Assembly (NCBI RefSeq): GCF_014192575.1
Contig: NZ_JACHYC010000004.1
Location: 434,001 to 498,000 of the forward strand
DNA length: 64,000 nucleotides
Reading direction: 5' to 3'
From: Variovorax sp. Sphag1AA
GTDB lineage: Bacteria; Pseudomonadota; Gammaproteobacteria; Burkholderiales; Burkholderiaceae_C
Positions 17,548-25,457 of this stretch are shown here, piece after piece; position 1 is the first letter of the stretch, and every line of letters starts with the position of its first letter. The translations under genes and the position numbers were made by a program. The notes under the pieces are model-generated. The model was not told the DNA's origin. It worked only from the letters and a program-made list of their open reading frames with translations, and did no database searches.

Positions 17548-18861
17548 TCAGCGCCTCCAGCGCAGATACCGCAGCATCACGTCCGCCATCGTTCCCGCAC
17601 GCTGGAACACCGGCTCGAACAGCGCGTTGTAGACCGCGGTCCCGATCACCGATCCGAGTCCGATCGCGACGATGGTAAACAGCGTCGCGATGAAGTTCTC
17701 CACCCCCGCAAGCCGGTCATTGCCGACGAGTTCGGCCATCCCGATGAGACCCAGCGACCCCGGCACCAGCAGCCACATCGCGGGCGTGAAGGTCACCATC
17801 GACGGTGGCCCGCCGAGCCGGTATTGCACGATGTATGAGGCCGGCGTGATGAGCATCGCCGCGAAGAAGCCGCTCATGTAGCCCCCAAAAACCGCATTGC
17901 CGATGAGCTGGCCCATCTGTGCGACGAACAGCAGGCCGAGCAGCCAAGGCAGCGTGCTGAGCCGCGCCGCGTAGTGCAGCACATGGCCCACACCGAAGAG
18001 CACCACGCCCAGCCAGGGTGCCCACACACGCAGGCCTCCGTCGGGCGACGGCACCAGCAGCTTGTCAGGCGGCAAGCCGACGATCGACGCCGCGGCCAGC
18101 ATGCCGAGCACGAGGAACACCAGCTGCAGCAACCCGTAGACAAAACGCGTGCCGCCCGACACCACGTCGCCGTAAGCCAGTTCGACCGTCGCCGTGGCCA
18201 GGGTGCCGCCGGGCAGGAAAGTCACGAGCGAAGCGACCAGCACGTAGATCGGGCTTGCCGCGAAGCCGTGCTGCGCGCCCAGCAGCGACACCAGTGCGAC
18301 GACGAACGCTGCCACCGTCGGCAGCAGCGTCGTGATGATTCCGCGATCGCGCGCAAGCACCTTGAGCAGGCCCACCACCAGCCCGAGAAAGGCAGCCGCG
18401 CCCACCACATCGGCCGACGGCCGCAGCACCAGCGCGATCCCGACCGTCGCAAACACATGCCCGATGACGCCGCCGACGAGGCCGAAGCGCGCTTTCATCG
18501 CGAGGATCGCGTTGATGCGCTTGAGCCCTTCGCCCGGATCGAGCGCCTCGTTCTCCGCATCGCGTGCGAGCTCGTACACCGCCTCGATCTGGTCGAAGCT
18601 CAGCACCAGGCCCTGTTCGGACGTGAACTCGATCTGCAGCGAGTCCTCTTCCGCCGAGTTGACGAACACCACCGTCGGCAGCGCGAGCGCGTTGAAGTGC
18701 TCGATGCGATAGATGCGAGCCAGCTTCCGCAACGTAGTCTCGACGAGTCCGACCGGCGCGCCGGTCGCGAGCAGGAGGTGCCCGAGGCGCAGCAGAAAGC
18801 GCAAGAGCTGTCGCCGCTCCTGCACGGTGCGTTCGGGGGTCGGTGCGGCATCGTCGCTCAT
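17548..18861 (-). CDS. thrE: Threonine/serine exporter family protein (ThrE)
   Basis: A 437-residue membrane protein with both halves of the ThrE family fused: an N-terminal DUF1212-type domain and a C-terminal DUF3815-type domain, together about ten helices. The soluble start has the family signature LLATGAPVGLVETTLRKLA and LPTVVFVNSAE; the membrane part begins near residue 150. It would export threonine or serine using the proton-motive force. The ATG at 18861 overlaps the stop of batD by four bases, so it is the last gene of the MoxR-Bat operon. Its role there is unclear. The stop codon lies 14 bases from the convergent zinc-ribbon gene. Confidence 0.85.
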   Translation of the reverse strand: MSDDAAPTPERTVQERRQLLRFLLRLGHLLLATGAPVGLVETTLRKLARIYRIEHFNALALPTVVFVNSAEEDSLQIEFTSEQGLVLSFDQIEAVYELARDAENEALDPGEGLKRINAILAMKARFGLVGGVIGHVFATVGIALVLRPSADVVGAAAFLGLVVGLLKVLARDRGIITTLLPTVAAFVVALVSLLGAQHGFAASPIYVLVASLVTFLPGGTLATATVELAYGDVVSGGTRFVYGLLQLVFLVLGMLAAASIVGLPPDKLLVPSPDGGLRVWAPWLGVVLFGVGHVLHYAARLSTLPWLLGLLFVAQMGQLIGNAVFGGYMSGFFAAMLITPASYIVQYRLGGPPSMVTFTPAMWLLVPGSLGLIGMAELVGNDRLAGVENFIATLFTIVAIGLGSVIGTAVYNALFEPVFQRAGTMADVMLRYLRWRR

Positions 18862-20261
18862 GTGAGCGCACTCCCCTCGCCCGGATTGAGCGGCCGCAGC
18901 GCGCGGCCGGCCTGCGGATGCAAAGCACGCGCCGCAAGCCACTGCGATCGGGCGCGTTGCAGCGCATTCAGCAGCGCGCTCCCATTCCACGGCGACGCAG
19001 GCACGTTGCCGCCGTAGAGGCGCGTCTCGAGTTCACTCAGCGCCCGCACGAGTTCATCGTCCTTCAGCGACGCGCTCCACGCTGACGCGGTGCATCCCAG
19101 ATGTGCCCTCGACCAATGCAGCAGGGCCGTGTACGTGCCCGCAGCATCGTTCGCGCGGCATGCCTGCGCCACGGCTTCGAACAGCACCGGCTCGCTCACG
19201 CTCATGCGCGCGTTCCGCTCCTGCCGACTTGCCTTCCAGCCGGGCCAGTACCGCGCCACCCACCGCAGCAAGAGGCCAGTGACCAGCAGCACCACCACGG
19301 CGCCACCGAGCCAGCGCTTCCACGCCACGCGCTGCCAGAAGCCCGGCGGCCCGCCTTCGTCCGCACCCAGCACCGGTGCAGCCTCGGGCGCGATGGCATC
19401 GGAACCCGGGCGCGCATCGACCGTGATCGTCACCGCCGGCGCCTCCGCCTTCTGCGACTTGCCGCTGCCCGCGTCGAACCACGCGATGTCGATGGCGGGC
19501 AGCTTGTAGGTCCCGGATTTCTCGAAGACGTAAGTCACCTGGTCGATCCGGCGACCGCCCAGGAAGCCTTCGCGGTCCTTCGTGACGTCGCTCAACTTCG
19601 GATCCGCGCTGAACACACGCACACCATCGGGCGCCTCGATGCGAGGCGGCGGAATCATCATTGCCTGCGTCATCTCCGCATAGGTATCGAGCGTGCGCAC
19701 CAACGCGTCACCCGCACGGAGGTGCTCGCTCTTGCCATCGACCGGCCGGTCGAAGCTCTGCGTGATCGTGATGCGCGCCACTGGCTGCTGCGCCGCCGCG
19801 CCCTGCCCCTGGGCCTGCTCCGCACCTGCGGGCAGCACCGCGGTGATGCGGGTCTGCGGCATCGTCACTTCGCCTTGCCGCGGTTTGCCATCGTCCCCGC
19901 TGTAGGTGAAGGCCGAACGCACTGCAGGCAGCACGAAATCGCCCGCCTGCTGCGCCGCGAAGATGTAGGTCTTGCGGATGCCGGCAAAGGTCTGGCCATC
20001 GATCACATCGACGAAGTTCTGGCCGCTCTCGTCGGGCATCGTGATGATCGCGCCCGGGATCTGCATGGGCGGGAACGGTGGCGGGGAGGTGAAGAAATTC
20101 GGCGCGACGATCTCCACCTGGATGCGGATCTGCTGCCCCACCAGCACCGGCTGCTTTGCTTCGACGTGCACACGCGCCGTAGGCTCAGCCGCGTGGGCCA
20201 CCATCGCCGCGCACATCACGATCGACGCAACGCCGAGGCGAAGCCAATCGCGCGCGCGCAT
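18858..20261 (-). CDS. batD: BatD-like aerotolerance membrane protein
   Basis: A 467-residue protein with a signal peptide (about 1-24, LGVASIVMCAAMVAHA). A long periplasmic beta-rich part follows (TARVHVEAKQPVLVGQQIRI; FTYSGDDGKPRQGEV). A single helix lies near residue 350 (LGGAVVVLLVTGLLLRW), then a cytoplasmic tail. This is the usual layout of BatD proteins, which act with the VWA proteins BatA and BatB and the MoxR ATPase in stress tolerance and envelope maintenance. I chose the ATG at 20261 because it overlaps the batB stop by four bases and begins the signal peptide. Confidence 0.82.
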   Translation of the reverse strand: MRARDWLRLGVASIVMCAAMVAHAAEPTARVHVEAKQPVLVGQQIRIQVEIVAPNFFTSPPPFPPMQIPGAIITMPDESGQNFVDVIDGQTFAGIRKTYIFAAQQAGDFVLPAVRSAFTYSGDDGKPRQGEVTMPQTRITAVLPAGAEQAQGQGAAAQQPVARITITQSFDRPVDGKSEHLRAGDALVRTLDTYAEMTQAMMIPPPRIEAPDGVRVFSADPKLSDVTKDREGFLGGRRIDQVTYVFEKSGTYKLPAIDIAWFDAGSGKSQKAEAPAVTITVDARPGSDAIAPEAAPVLGADEGGPPGFWQRVAWKRWLGGAVVVLLVTGLLLRWVARYWPGWKASRQERNARMSVSEPVLFEAVAQACRANDAAGTYTALLHWSRAHLGCTASAWSASLKDDELVRALSELETRLYGGNVPASPWNGSALLNALQRARSQWLAARALHPQAGRALRPLNPGEGSALT

Positions 20262-21892
20262 CACGGGCCCTTCCCCGTTGATGGCGGCGACGGCGGGCGC
20301 TCGCGCTGCAACGCGAACTTGCGCGCAAGCAATTCCGTCGGGCTCGTCTGGATCGCGCGCATCCAAGTCTCGGTAGATTGCTCCGAGGCCATCATCACCT
20401 GCATCTCGCCGCCCTTGTCCTTCTTGTCTTCCTTGATCTGGTCGCCCTTGTTCGGCTTGAGCTCCTCGTCCTGCTGCTGTTCGTCCTCGTTCGGCGGGAT
20501 CATCTTGCGCACCTTCTCCAGATTGGCTTTCGCCTCGGCCCAATCGGGGCGGCGCTTCAAGGCTTCCTGGTAGCGGGTCACGGCCGGCGCGAAGCGGCCC
20601 TGCAGCGCGAGCGCATTGCCCTGGTTGAAATCACTCTCCGCCGAATCGACGAGCGCGAAGCTCTGCACCGCCTCGCCATAGCGGCCCGCGCGATAGAGCG
20701 CGATGCCGCGCCACATTGGATCTTCGAAGCGCGCGGCCGCATCCGCATAGCGCCCTTGCTGAAACGCGAGCCGGCCCTGCTGGTCGCGCGTAAGCCACCA
20801 GTCGATGAAATGCTTGCTGGTGTCCGTTGGTGCGGGCTCTGCATCGGCCGCCAATGCATCGTGTGGTGGAGCGCTCATCACCAATGCAACCAGCACCGCA
20901 GCCGCCCAGCGGATGGTCCATCCCTTGCGGAACCATAGCGCGCCGAGCACCGCCAGCGGGATGCAGAGCCACCAGCCCTGGTCCTTCCACCGCGCATGCG
21001 TCTCGGCCTGCTTTTGCGCCAGATGCGCCTGTACGTGGCGTTGCACCCAGCGCACGTCGTCGTCGCCGTCGAGCGTCACGGTCGCCACTGGCACGTCGGC
21101 GTCGCTCTGCAGGCGCTTCAAGGCCGCGACATCGAGTCGTGCGAACACGCGCTGGCCGCCCTCTTCGACGAAGCCATCACCTTCTCGCAGCGGTCCGCCC
21201 TGCGCGGTGCCGATGCCGAGCACCACCGGCAACGCACGGCCCGAATCGACCTGCGCCTTGAATGCCGCGAATGCGGCAGGCTCCACGCCGTCGGTGAGGA
21301 ACAGGATCGTCCCCGGCGTCTCTTCCTTCGCGAGGTCGGCATCGATGGTCTTCAGCGCAAGCACGGTGTTTTTCCCTTTCACCGGCATGATGCGCGTCTC
21401 CAGCGCATCGACGAAAGTCTGGAGCAGCTTCGCGTCCTCGGTCAGCGGCAGCACGAGATGGGTCGAGCCGGCGTAGGCGTAGATCGCGGTGCGCGCGCCA
21501 TCACGCCGTGCGAGCAGTGCCTTGAGCTTGAGCTTCGCGCGCTCGAGCCGCGTCGGGCTCACGTCGATCGCATCCATCTCCCGGCCAAGATCGATCGCCA
21601 CCGCAAGCGGCGCCTTGTCTTCGAGGAAAGGCGGCCGCTCCTGTTCCCAGGTGGGCCCGGCCATGGCCAGCGCGCCGATCGCGAGGATCGCCACGGTGAG
21701 ATGCACCGGCCGGATGACCTGCCCAGCCTGCCGCCGCACCACCAGCGCGTCGAGCAGATGCGGCGCGATCGTGCCCTGCCAGCGCCGCCGAACATCCCCG
21801 CGCCAGCCCATCAGCCACCAGAGTGCCGCCGTGGGTACCAGCACCCAGAGCCACACCGGGCGCAGGAAGTGGAACTGGGCCAGCGCGTCCAT
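20261..21892 (-). CDS. batB: BatB/BatC fusion: VWA and TPR membrane protein
   Basis: A 543-residue protein. Two N-terminal helices (about 13-30 and 63-79) are followed by a von Willebrand A domain (about 95-285), another helix, and a TPR region (about 400-480; FQQGRYADAAARFE, YRAGRYGEAVQSFA, ALQGRFAPAVTRYQEALKRR). A charged, Gln-rich tail with DEQQQ-type and EDKKDKGGEM segments follows. The VWA and TPR parts correspond to separate BatB and BatC proteins in other bacteria. The metal-ion site is altered: Asp101-x-Gly103-x-Glu105 (AIDLGREM) replaces Asp-x-Ser-x-Ser, while the later Thr (GKNTVLAL) and Asp (LTDGVEP) remain. ATGA junctions on both sides show operon coupling. Confidence 0.85.
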   Translation of the reverse strand: MDALAQFHFLRPVWLWVLVPTAALWWLMGWRGDVRRRWQGTIAPHLLDALVVRRQAGQVIRPVHLTVAILAIGALAMAGPTWEQERPPFLEDKAPLAVAIDLGREMDAIDVSPTRLERAKLKLKALLARRDGARTAIYAYAGSTHLVLPLTEDAKLLQTFVDALETRIMPVKGKNTVLALKTIDADLAKEETPGTILFLTDGVEPAAFAAFKAQVDSGRALPVVLGIGTAQGGPLREGDGFVEEGGQRVFARLDVAALKRLQSDADVPVATVTLDGDDDVRWVQRHVQAHLAQKQAETHARWKDQGWWLCIPLAVLGALWFRKGWTIRWAAAVLVALVMSAPPHDALAADAEPAPTDTSKHFIDWWLTRDQQGRLAFQQGRYADAAARFEDPMWRGIALYRAGRYGEAVQSFALVDSAESDFNQGNALALQGRFAPAVTRYQEALKRRPDWAEAKANLEKVRKMIPPNEDEQQQDEELKPNKGDQIKEDKKDKGGEMQVMMASEQSTETWMRAIQTSPTELLARKFALQRERPPSPPSTGKGP

Positions 21893-22935
21893 CAGGCTTC
21901 TCCTGCCGCTGCGTCCGCGTCCGCACGCGCCGACTGCCGGCCCCGCATCGACCGCACCCCGCGCACCGTGCCTACGTACGCCGCCATGAGGAGCTGGTAG
22001 CCCAGCACGATCAGCAGCGCAACCCCGAGCGGCCACATGTAGAGCTCTCGGCGCGGACGCCACGAGAGCGTCTTCTGGTTCTGCGGTGTGATGCGGTCGA
22101 GCGTGGCGTAGATGTCTTCGAGCTCGCGCTGATCCGCGCCGAAGTGGAAGGTTCCACCCGTCGCGGCCGCAACCGCGCGAAGCGTGTCGAGGTCCACCTT
22201 GTCCTCGCCGCTCGCCGAAGCGTCGCCGATGCCCACCGTGTGCACCACCACGCCACGTTCCTTCGCGATGTCCGCCGCGCGCGAAGGCGGCATCTTGCTC
22301 GCAGTGTCGTTGCCGTCGGTGAGAACGATCAGCACCTTCTGCTGCGCCTTGCTGTCGTCGAACATCTTGATCGCGAGGCCGAGCGCGTCGCCCAGAGCAG
22401 TACGCGGGCCGGCCATGCCCGGCGGGCTTTCGTCGATGAGCGTACTTACAAGTTCGTGGTCCATCGTGAAGGGCGCGAGTGGATACGGTGCATCGCCGAA
22501 GACGATGAGCCCGATGCGATCGCCCTTGCGCCGCGCGACGAAGTCGCGCACCACCTGCTGCACCGCATGGACGCGGGTGTCCATGTTGCCGTCCGGGCGC
22601 TTGAAATCGCGCGTGTCCATCGACTGCGAGAGGTCGAGCGCCAGCAGCAGATCACGCGCGGGTTGCACTTTCTCGATCGGCGGCTCGACGAACTGCGGCC
22701 GTGCCAGCGCGAGCACCACCAGCGCCCAGGCCACCGGCGCCAGCACCCATTGCAGCCAGTTTCGGCGCGGCACCACCGCGCCCGCCGCGGGCTGCAGTCC
22801 CGCCGCATCGGCCACCGCGCCGAAGAATGGCAAGCGCACCGAATCACTCGATTCGCGATACGGCGGAAGCAGCCACCACACCAGGATCGGCAATGGCAGC
22901 AGCACCAGCATCCAGGGATAGTCAAGCTGGTACAC
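21892..22935 (-). CDS. batA: BatA-type VWA membrane protein
   Basis: A 347-residue protein with two N-terminal helices (about 6-24 and 62-79), a von Willebrand A domain, and a last helix near 310-330. The metal-ion-dependent adhesion site is complete: Asp101-x-Ser103-x-Ser105 (LDLSQSM), the Thr of RTALGDAL and the Asp of LTDGNDT. The start is the GTG at 22935 (MYQLDYPWM), which overlaps the end of the DUF4381 gene by 14 bases. It should pair with the BatB-like protein in the membrane, next to the MoxR ATPase. Confidence 0.87.
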   Translation of the reverse strand: MYQLDYPWMLVLLPLPILVWWLLPPYRESSDSVRLPFFGAVADAAGLQPAAGAVVPRRNWLQWVLAPVAWALVVLALARPQFVEPPIEKVQPARDLLLALDLSQSMDTRDFKRPDGNMDTRVHAVQQVVRDFVARRKGDRIGLIVFGDAPYPLAPFTMDHELVSTLIDESPPGMAGPRTALGDALGLAIKMFDDSKAQQKVLIVLTDGNDTASKMPPSRAADIAKERGVVVHTVGIGDASASGEDKVDLDTLRAVAAATGGTFHFGADQRELEDIYATLDRITPQNQKTLSWRPRRELYMWPLGVALLIVLGYQLLMAAYVGTVRGVRSMRGRQSARADADAAAGEA

Positions 22936-23434
22936 GATGCCCCGCGATCCATTGCCGGCACGCACCGAGGAAGGCGCGCGCATCGCTGGCGGAGACTGCG
23001 GACAGCGTCCCCGCGCCCCGATATTCGATGTCGTCCACCAAGGGAGCGAGCGCACGGGCCGCAGCGGATGCCGTGCCTGCATGCGTGTCGAGAAACCGTC
23101 CCCAACCGTCGCCGCTCAGCGCTGCGACGTCCTCCCGCGGCCACGCCGCCAGCGCGGTGCGCTTGAGAAGCACGGCCGCACCCACGAGCGCGCGTGCGCG
23201 TTGATCGCTTCCGGCATCCACGCCGGCTTCCAGGGAAGAAAGCTCGGCCAGTGCCTCGCGCCGGTAGCGGTTCGCGCGATAGCGCCGCCATGCTCGCCAG
23301 CCGGCCCAGAGCGCCGCGACCAACAGCAGCACGCCCAGCACCGCCCAGCCCGCCGTCTGTGGCGCCCATGAGGGCGGGGCCGGCATGCTGACGTCGGCCA
23401 GATCCTTGAGCAATCCCGAAGGTGCCGCGGCCAT
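22922..23434 (-). CDS. DUF4381-family membrane protein
   Basis: A 170-residue protein with one helix near residues 25-48 (GWAVLGVLLLVAALWAGWRAW), then an Arg-rich cytoplasmic region (RRYRANRYRREALAELSSLE). This is the typical DUF4381 pattern found in MoxR-DUF58-Bat operons. It probably helps assemble the VWA complex. The ATG at 23434 overlaps the stop of the DUF58 gene by four bases. Confidence 0.8.
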   Translation of the reverse strand: MAAAPSGLLKDLADVSMPAPPSWAPQTAGWAVLGVLLLVAALWAGWRAWRRYRANRYRREALAELSSLEAGVDAGSDQRARALVGAAVLLKRTALAAWPREDVAALSGDGWGRFLDTHAGTASAAARALAPLVDDIEYRGAGTLSAVSASDARAFLGACRQWIAGHRVPA

Positions 23435-24462
23435 CACCGCCCCCTTGGCGTCAGCGCCGCGACGCGACCCAGCAGGTGACGCAACTGGGCTGCCGTGTCT
23501 TCGGCCGCCGACAGCGGCAGCACCGGCACGCCAATGCCCTTCTGCCACGCGAACAGCGCCGTGCTCTGCGTGCTCACGAAGTCGTTGATGCCGCGCCGGA
23601 TGCGCTCATGCCCGAATCCCAGCTCCACCTGCAATTCGCCGTCACTCACCACCAGCTCGCCCGACGTCGGCAGTTCGCTCAGGAAAGGGTCGTGCACCAG
23701 TACCGCGAGCACGTCGTTGTGCTCGCGCATCTGCAGCATCAGGTCGCGCGTGCGGCGATCGTGTCCTTCGAAGTCGCTCACCACGATCACGAGATGGTCG
23801 TGATGCACGAGCTGCGCGGCCTGCAGCAGCGTCTCGTTGAGCCGCGCGGCGGACCGCACCGCGGGCGCATCCGCGCGCAAGGCCTGGTTGCGCCGCGCGA
23901 TCTCACCCAGCAGGTGAAGCACCGCGTCGCGGCTGCGCTGCGGACGCAGTTCGGTCACACCGTCGTCGCCGAACACGAGCCCGCCGACGCGATCGCCATC
24001 GGCCAGCACCCGCCACGCGACCAGCGCCGCCAGTTCAGCCGCCGCGACCGACTTCATCGCGCGCCGCGTGCCGAAGAACATGTTCATTCGCTGGTCGACC
24101 AGCAGCAGCACCGGCCGGTCCTTCTCCTCCGCATACACACGCACGTGCGGTGTGCCGGTGCGGGCTGTGACCCGCCAGTCCATGGTGCGGATGTCATCGC
24201 CGAAGACGTACGGCCGAAGCTCTTCGAAAGCCAGTCCGCGCCCGCGCACCTTGGACGAATGCCGACCCGCCAGCAGCGAGTGCACCGGCTGCCGAGGTTG
24301 CAGGTTGAATTCACGCGCCGAGGCTTCGAGCTTCGCGAGCGCCGCCGCATCGACATGTACGCCGGGCACGATCGCCTCCGACGCAGCCTCTGGACGCGAC
24401 ACACGCGTGGGCCGCCGCGCACCCAACGCCGAGCGCGCGAGGCTTGCGAGGTTGAGGCGCAC
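23434..24462 (-). CDS. DUF58 protein (VWA-like, MoxR partner)
   Basis: A 342-residue soluble protein. It has the DUF58 core GRHSSKVRGRGLAFEELRPY followed by GDDIRTMDWRVTART, and a VWA-like strand PVLLLVDQRMNMFFGT. The start is the GTG at 24462 (MRLNLASLARSALG), supported by a GGAGG ribosome site. DUF58 proteins are substrate-adaptor candidates for the adjacent MoxR ATPase. It begins 14 bases after the MoxR stop. Confidence 0.88.
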   Translation of the reverse strand: MRLNLASLARSALGARRPTRVSRPEAASEAIVPGVHVDAAALAKLEASAREFNLQPRQPVHSLLAGRHSSKVRGRGLAFEELRPYVFGDDIRTMDWRVTARTGTPHVRVYAEEKDRPVLLLVDQRMNMFFGTRRAMKSVAAAELAALVAWRVLADGDRVGGLVFGDDGVTELRPQRSRDAVLHLLGEIARRNQALRADAPAVRSAARLNETLLQAAQLVHHDHLVIVVSDFEGHDRRTRDLMLQMREHNDVLAVLVHDPFLSELPTSGELVVSDGELQVELGFGHERIRRGINDFVSTQSTALFAWQKGIGVPVLPLSAAEDTAAQLRHLLGRVAALTPRGR

Positions 24463-24476
24463 GGTAGGACCTCCGC

Positions 24477-25457
24477 TCAGGCGACAGCGACCTTGCTCAC
24501 CAGCCGATCGATCACCGCATCGGCACTCACCTGCCCCGCGTGCGCCTCGTACGAGAGGATCAGACGATGCCGGAACACCTCGTGCACCACCGCCTGCACG
24601 TCCTCGGGCGTAACGAAGCCGCGTCCCTGCAGCCATGCATAAGCCCGCGAAACCTTGTCGAGCCCGATCGAGCCGCGCGGGCTCACGCCGACCTGGATCC
24701 AGTCCGCAAGCTGGTCGTCGAGCGCCTTGGGCTCGCGCGTGGCCTGCACCAGCGCAACGACATAGTTCTCGACCGCCTCGCTCACCTGCACTGCGTGCAC
24801 TTCGGCGCGCGCGTCGAAGATCGACTGCGCCGCGATCACCACAGGCGGCGCGGCGCCTGCCGCGTGCGCCCCGCCGCCGAACTCCTCGCCGCGCGTGAGC
24901 CGCACGATCTGCGCCTCCGCACCCGCTTCCGGATAGCCGACGCTGACATGCATCAGGAAACGGTCGAGTTGCGCCTCGGGCAGCGGATACGTGCCCTCCT
25001 GCTCGATCGGGTTCTGCGTCGCCATCACGAGGAACAGCGGCGGCAGCTTGTGCGTCGTGCCGCCGACGGTGATCTGCCGCTCCTCCATGGCTTCGAGCAA
25101 CGCCGCCTGCACCTTGGCCGGCGACCGGTTCACTTCGTCGGCGAGGATGAGGTTCGCGAACAGCGGCCCCGACTGGAAGCGGAACTCGCCCTTGCCGCCT
25201 TCGCTGAAGTAGATCTCCGAGCCGGTGATGTCCGCCGGCAGCAGGTCCGGCGTGAACTGGATGCGCGAGAAAGTGGCTTCGAGGTGCTTCGACAGGCTCT
25301 TGATGGCCCGCGTCTTCGCAAGCCCCGGCAGGCCTTCGACCAGCAGATGCCCGTCCGCGAGCAGTCCCAGCAGCAGGCGGTCGACCATGCGTTCCTGGCC
25401 GATGATGGATTCGGCCATCTTCGCTTTCAGCACCATCACGTCGTCACGCGCGCTCAT
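24477..25457 (-). CDS. MoxR-family AAA+ ATPase
   Basis: A 326-residue AAA+ chaperone. Walker A is GLPGLAKT (residues 42-49), Walker B is LILADE (103-108) and sensor 1 is in LVMATQNPIEQEGTYPLPEA. The C-terminal lid ends with HRLILSYEAHAGQVSADAVID. MoxR ATPases work with VWA-domain partners to insert cofactors or mature protein complexes; the DUF58, BatA and BatB genes just after it are the expected partners. Its start overlaps the stop of the preceding MFS-fusion gene by four bases, so the operon continues upstream. Confidence 0.93.
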   Translation of the reverse strand: MSARDDVMVLKAKMAESIIGQERMVDRLLLGLLADGHLLVEGLPGLAKTRAIKSLSKHLEATFSRIQFTPDLLPADITGSEIYFSEGGKGEFRFQSGPLFANLILADEVNRSPAKVQAALLEAMEERQITVGGTTHKLPPLFLVMATQNPIEQEGTYPLPEAQLDRFLMHVSVGYPEAGAEAQIVRLTRGEEFGGGAHAAGAAPPVVIAAQSIFDARAEVHAVQVSEAVENYVVALVQATREPKALDDQLADWIQVGVSPRGSIGLDKVSRAYAWLQGRGFVTPEDVQAVVHEVFRHRLILSYEAHAGQVSADAVIDRLVSKVAVA

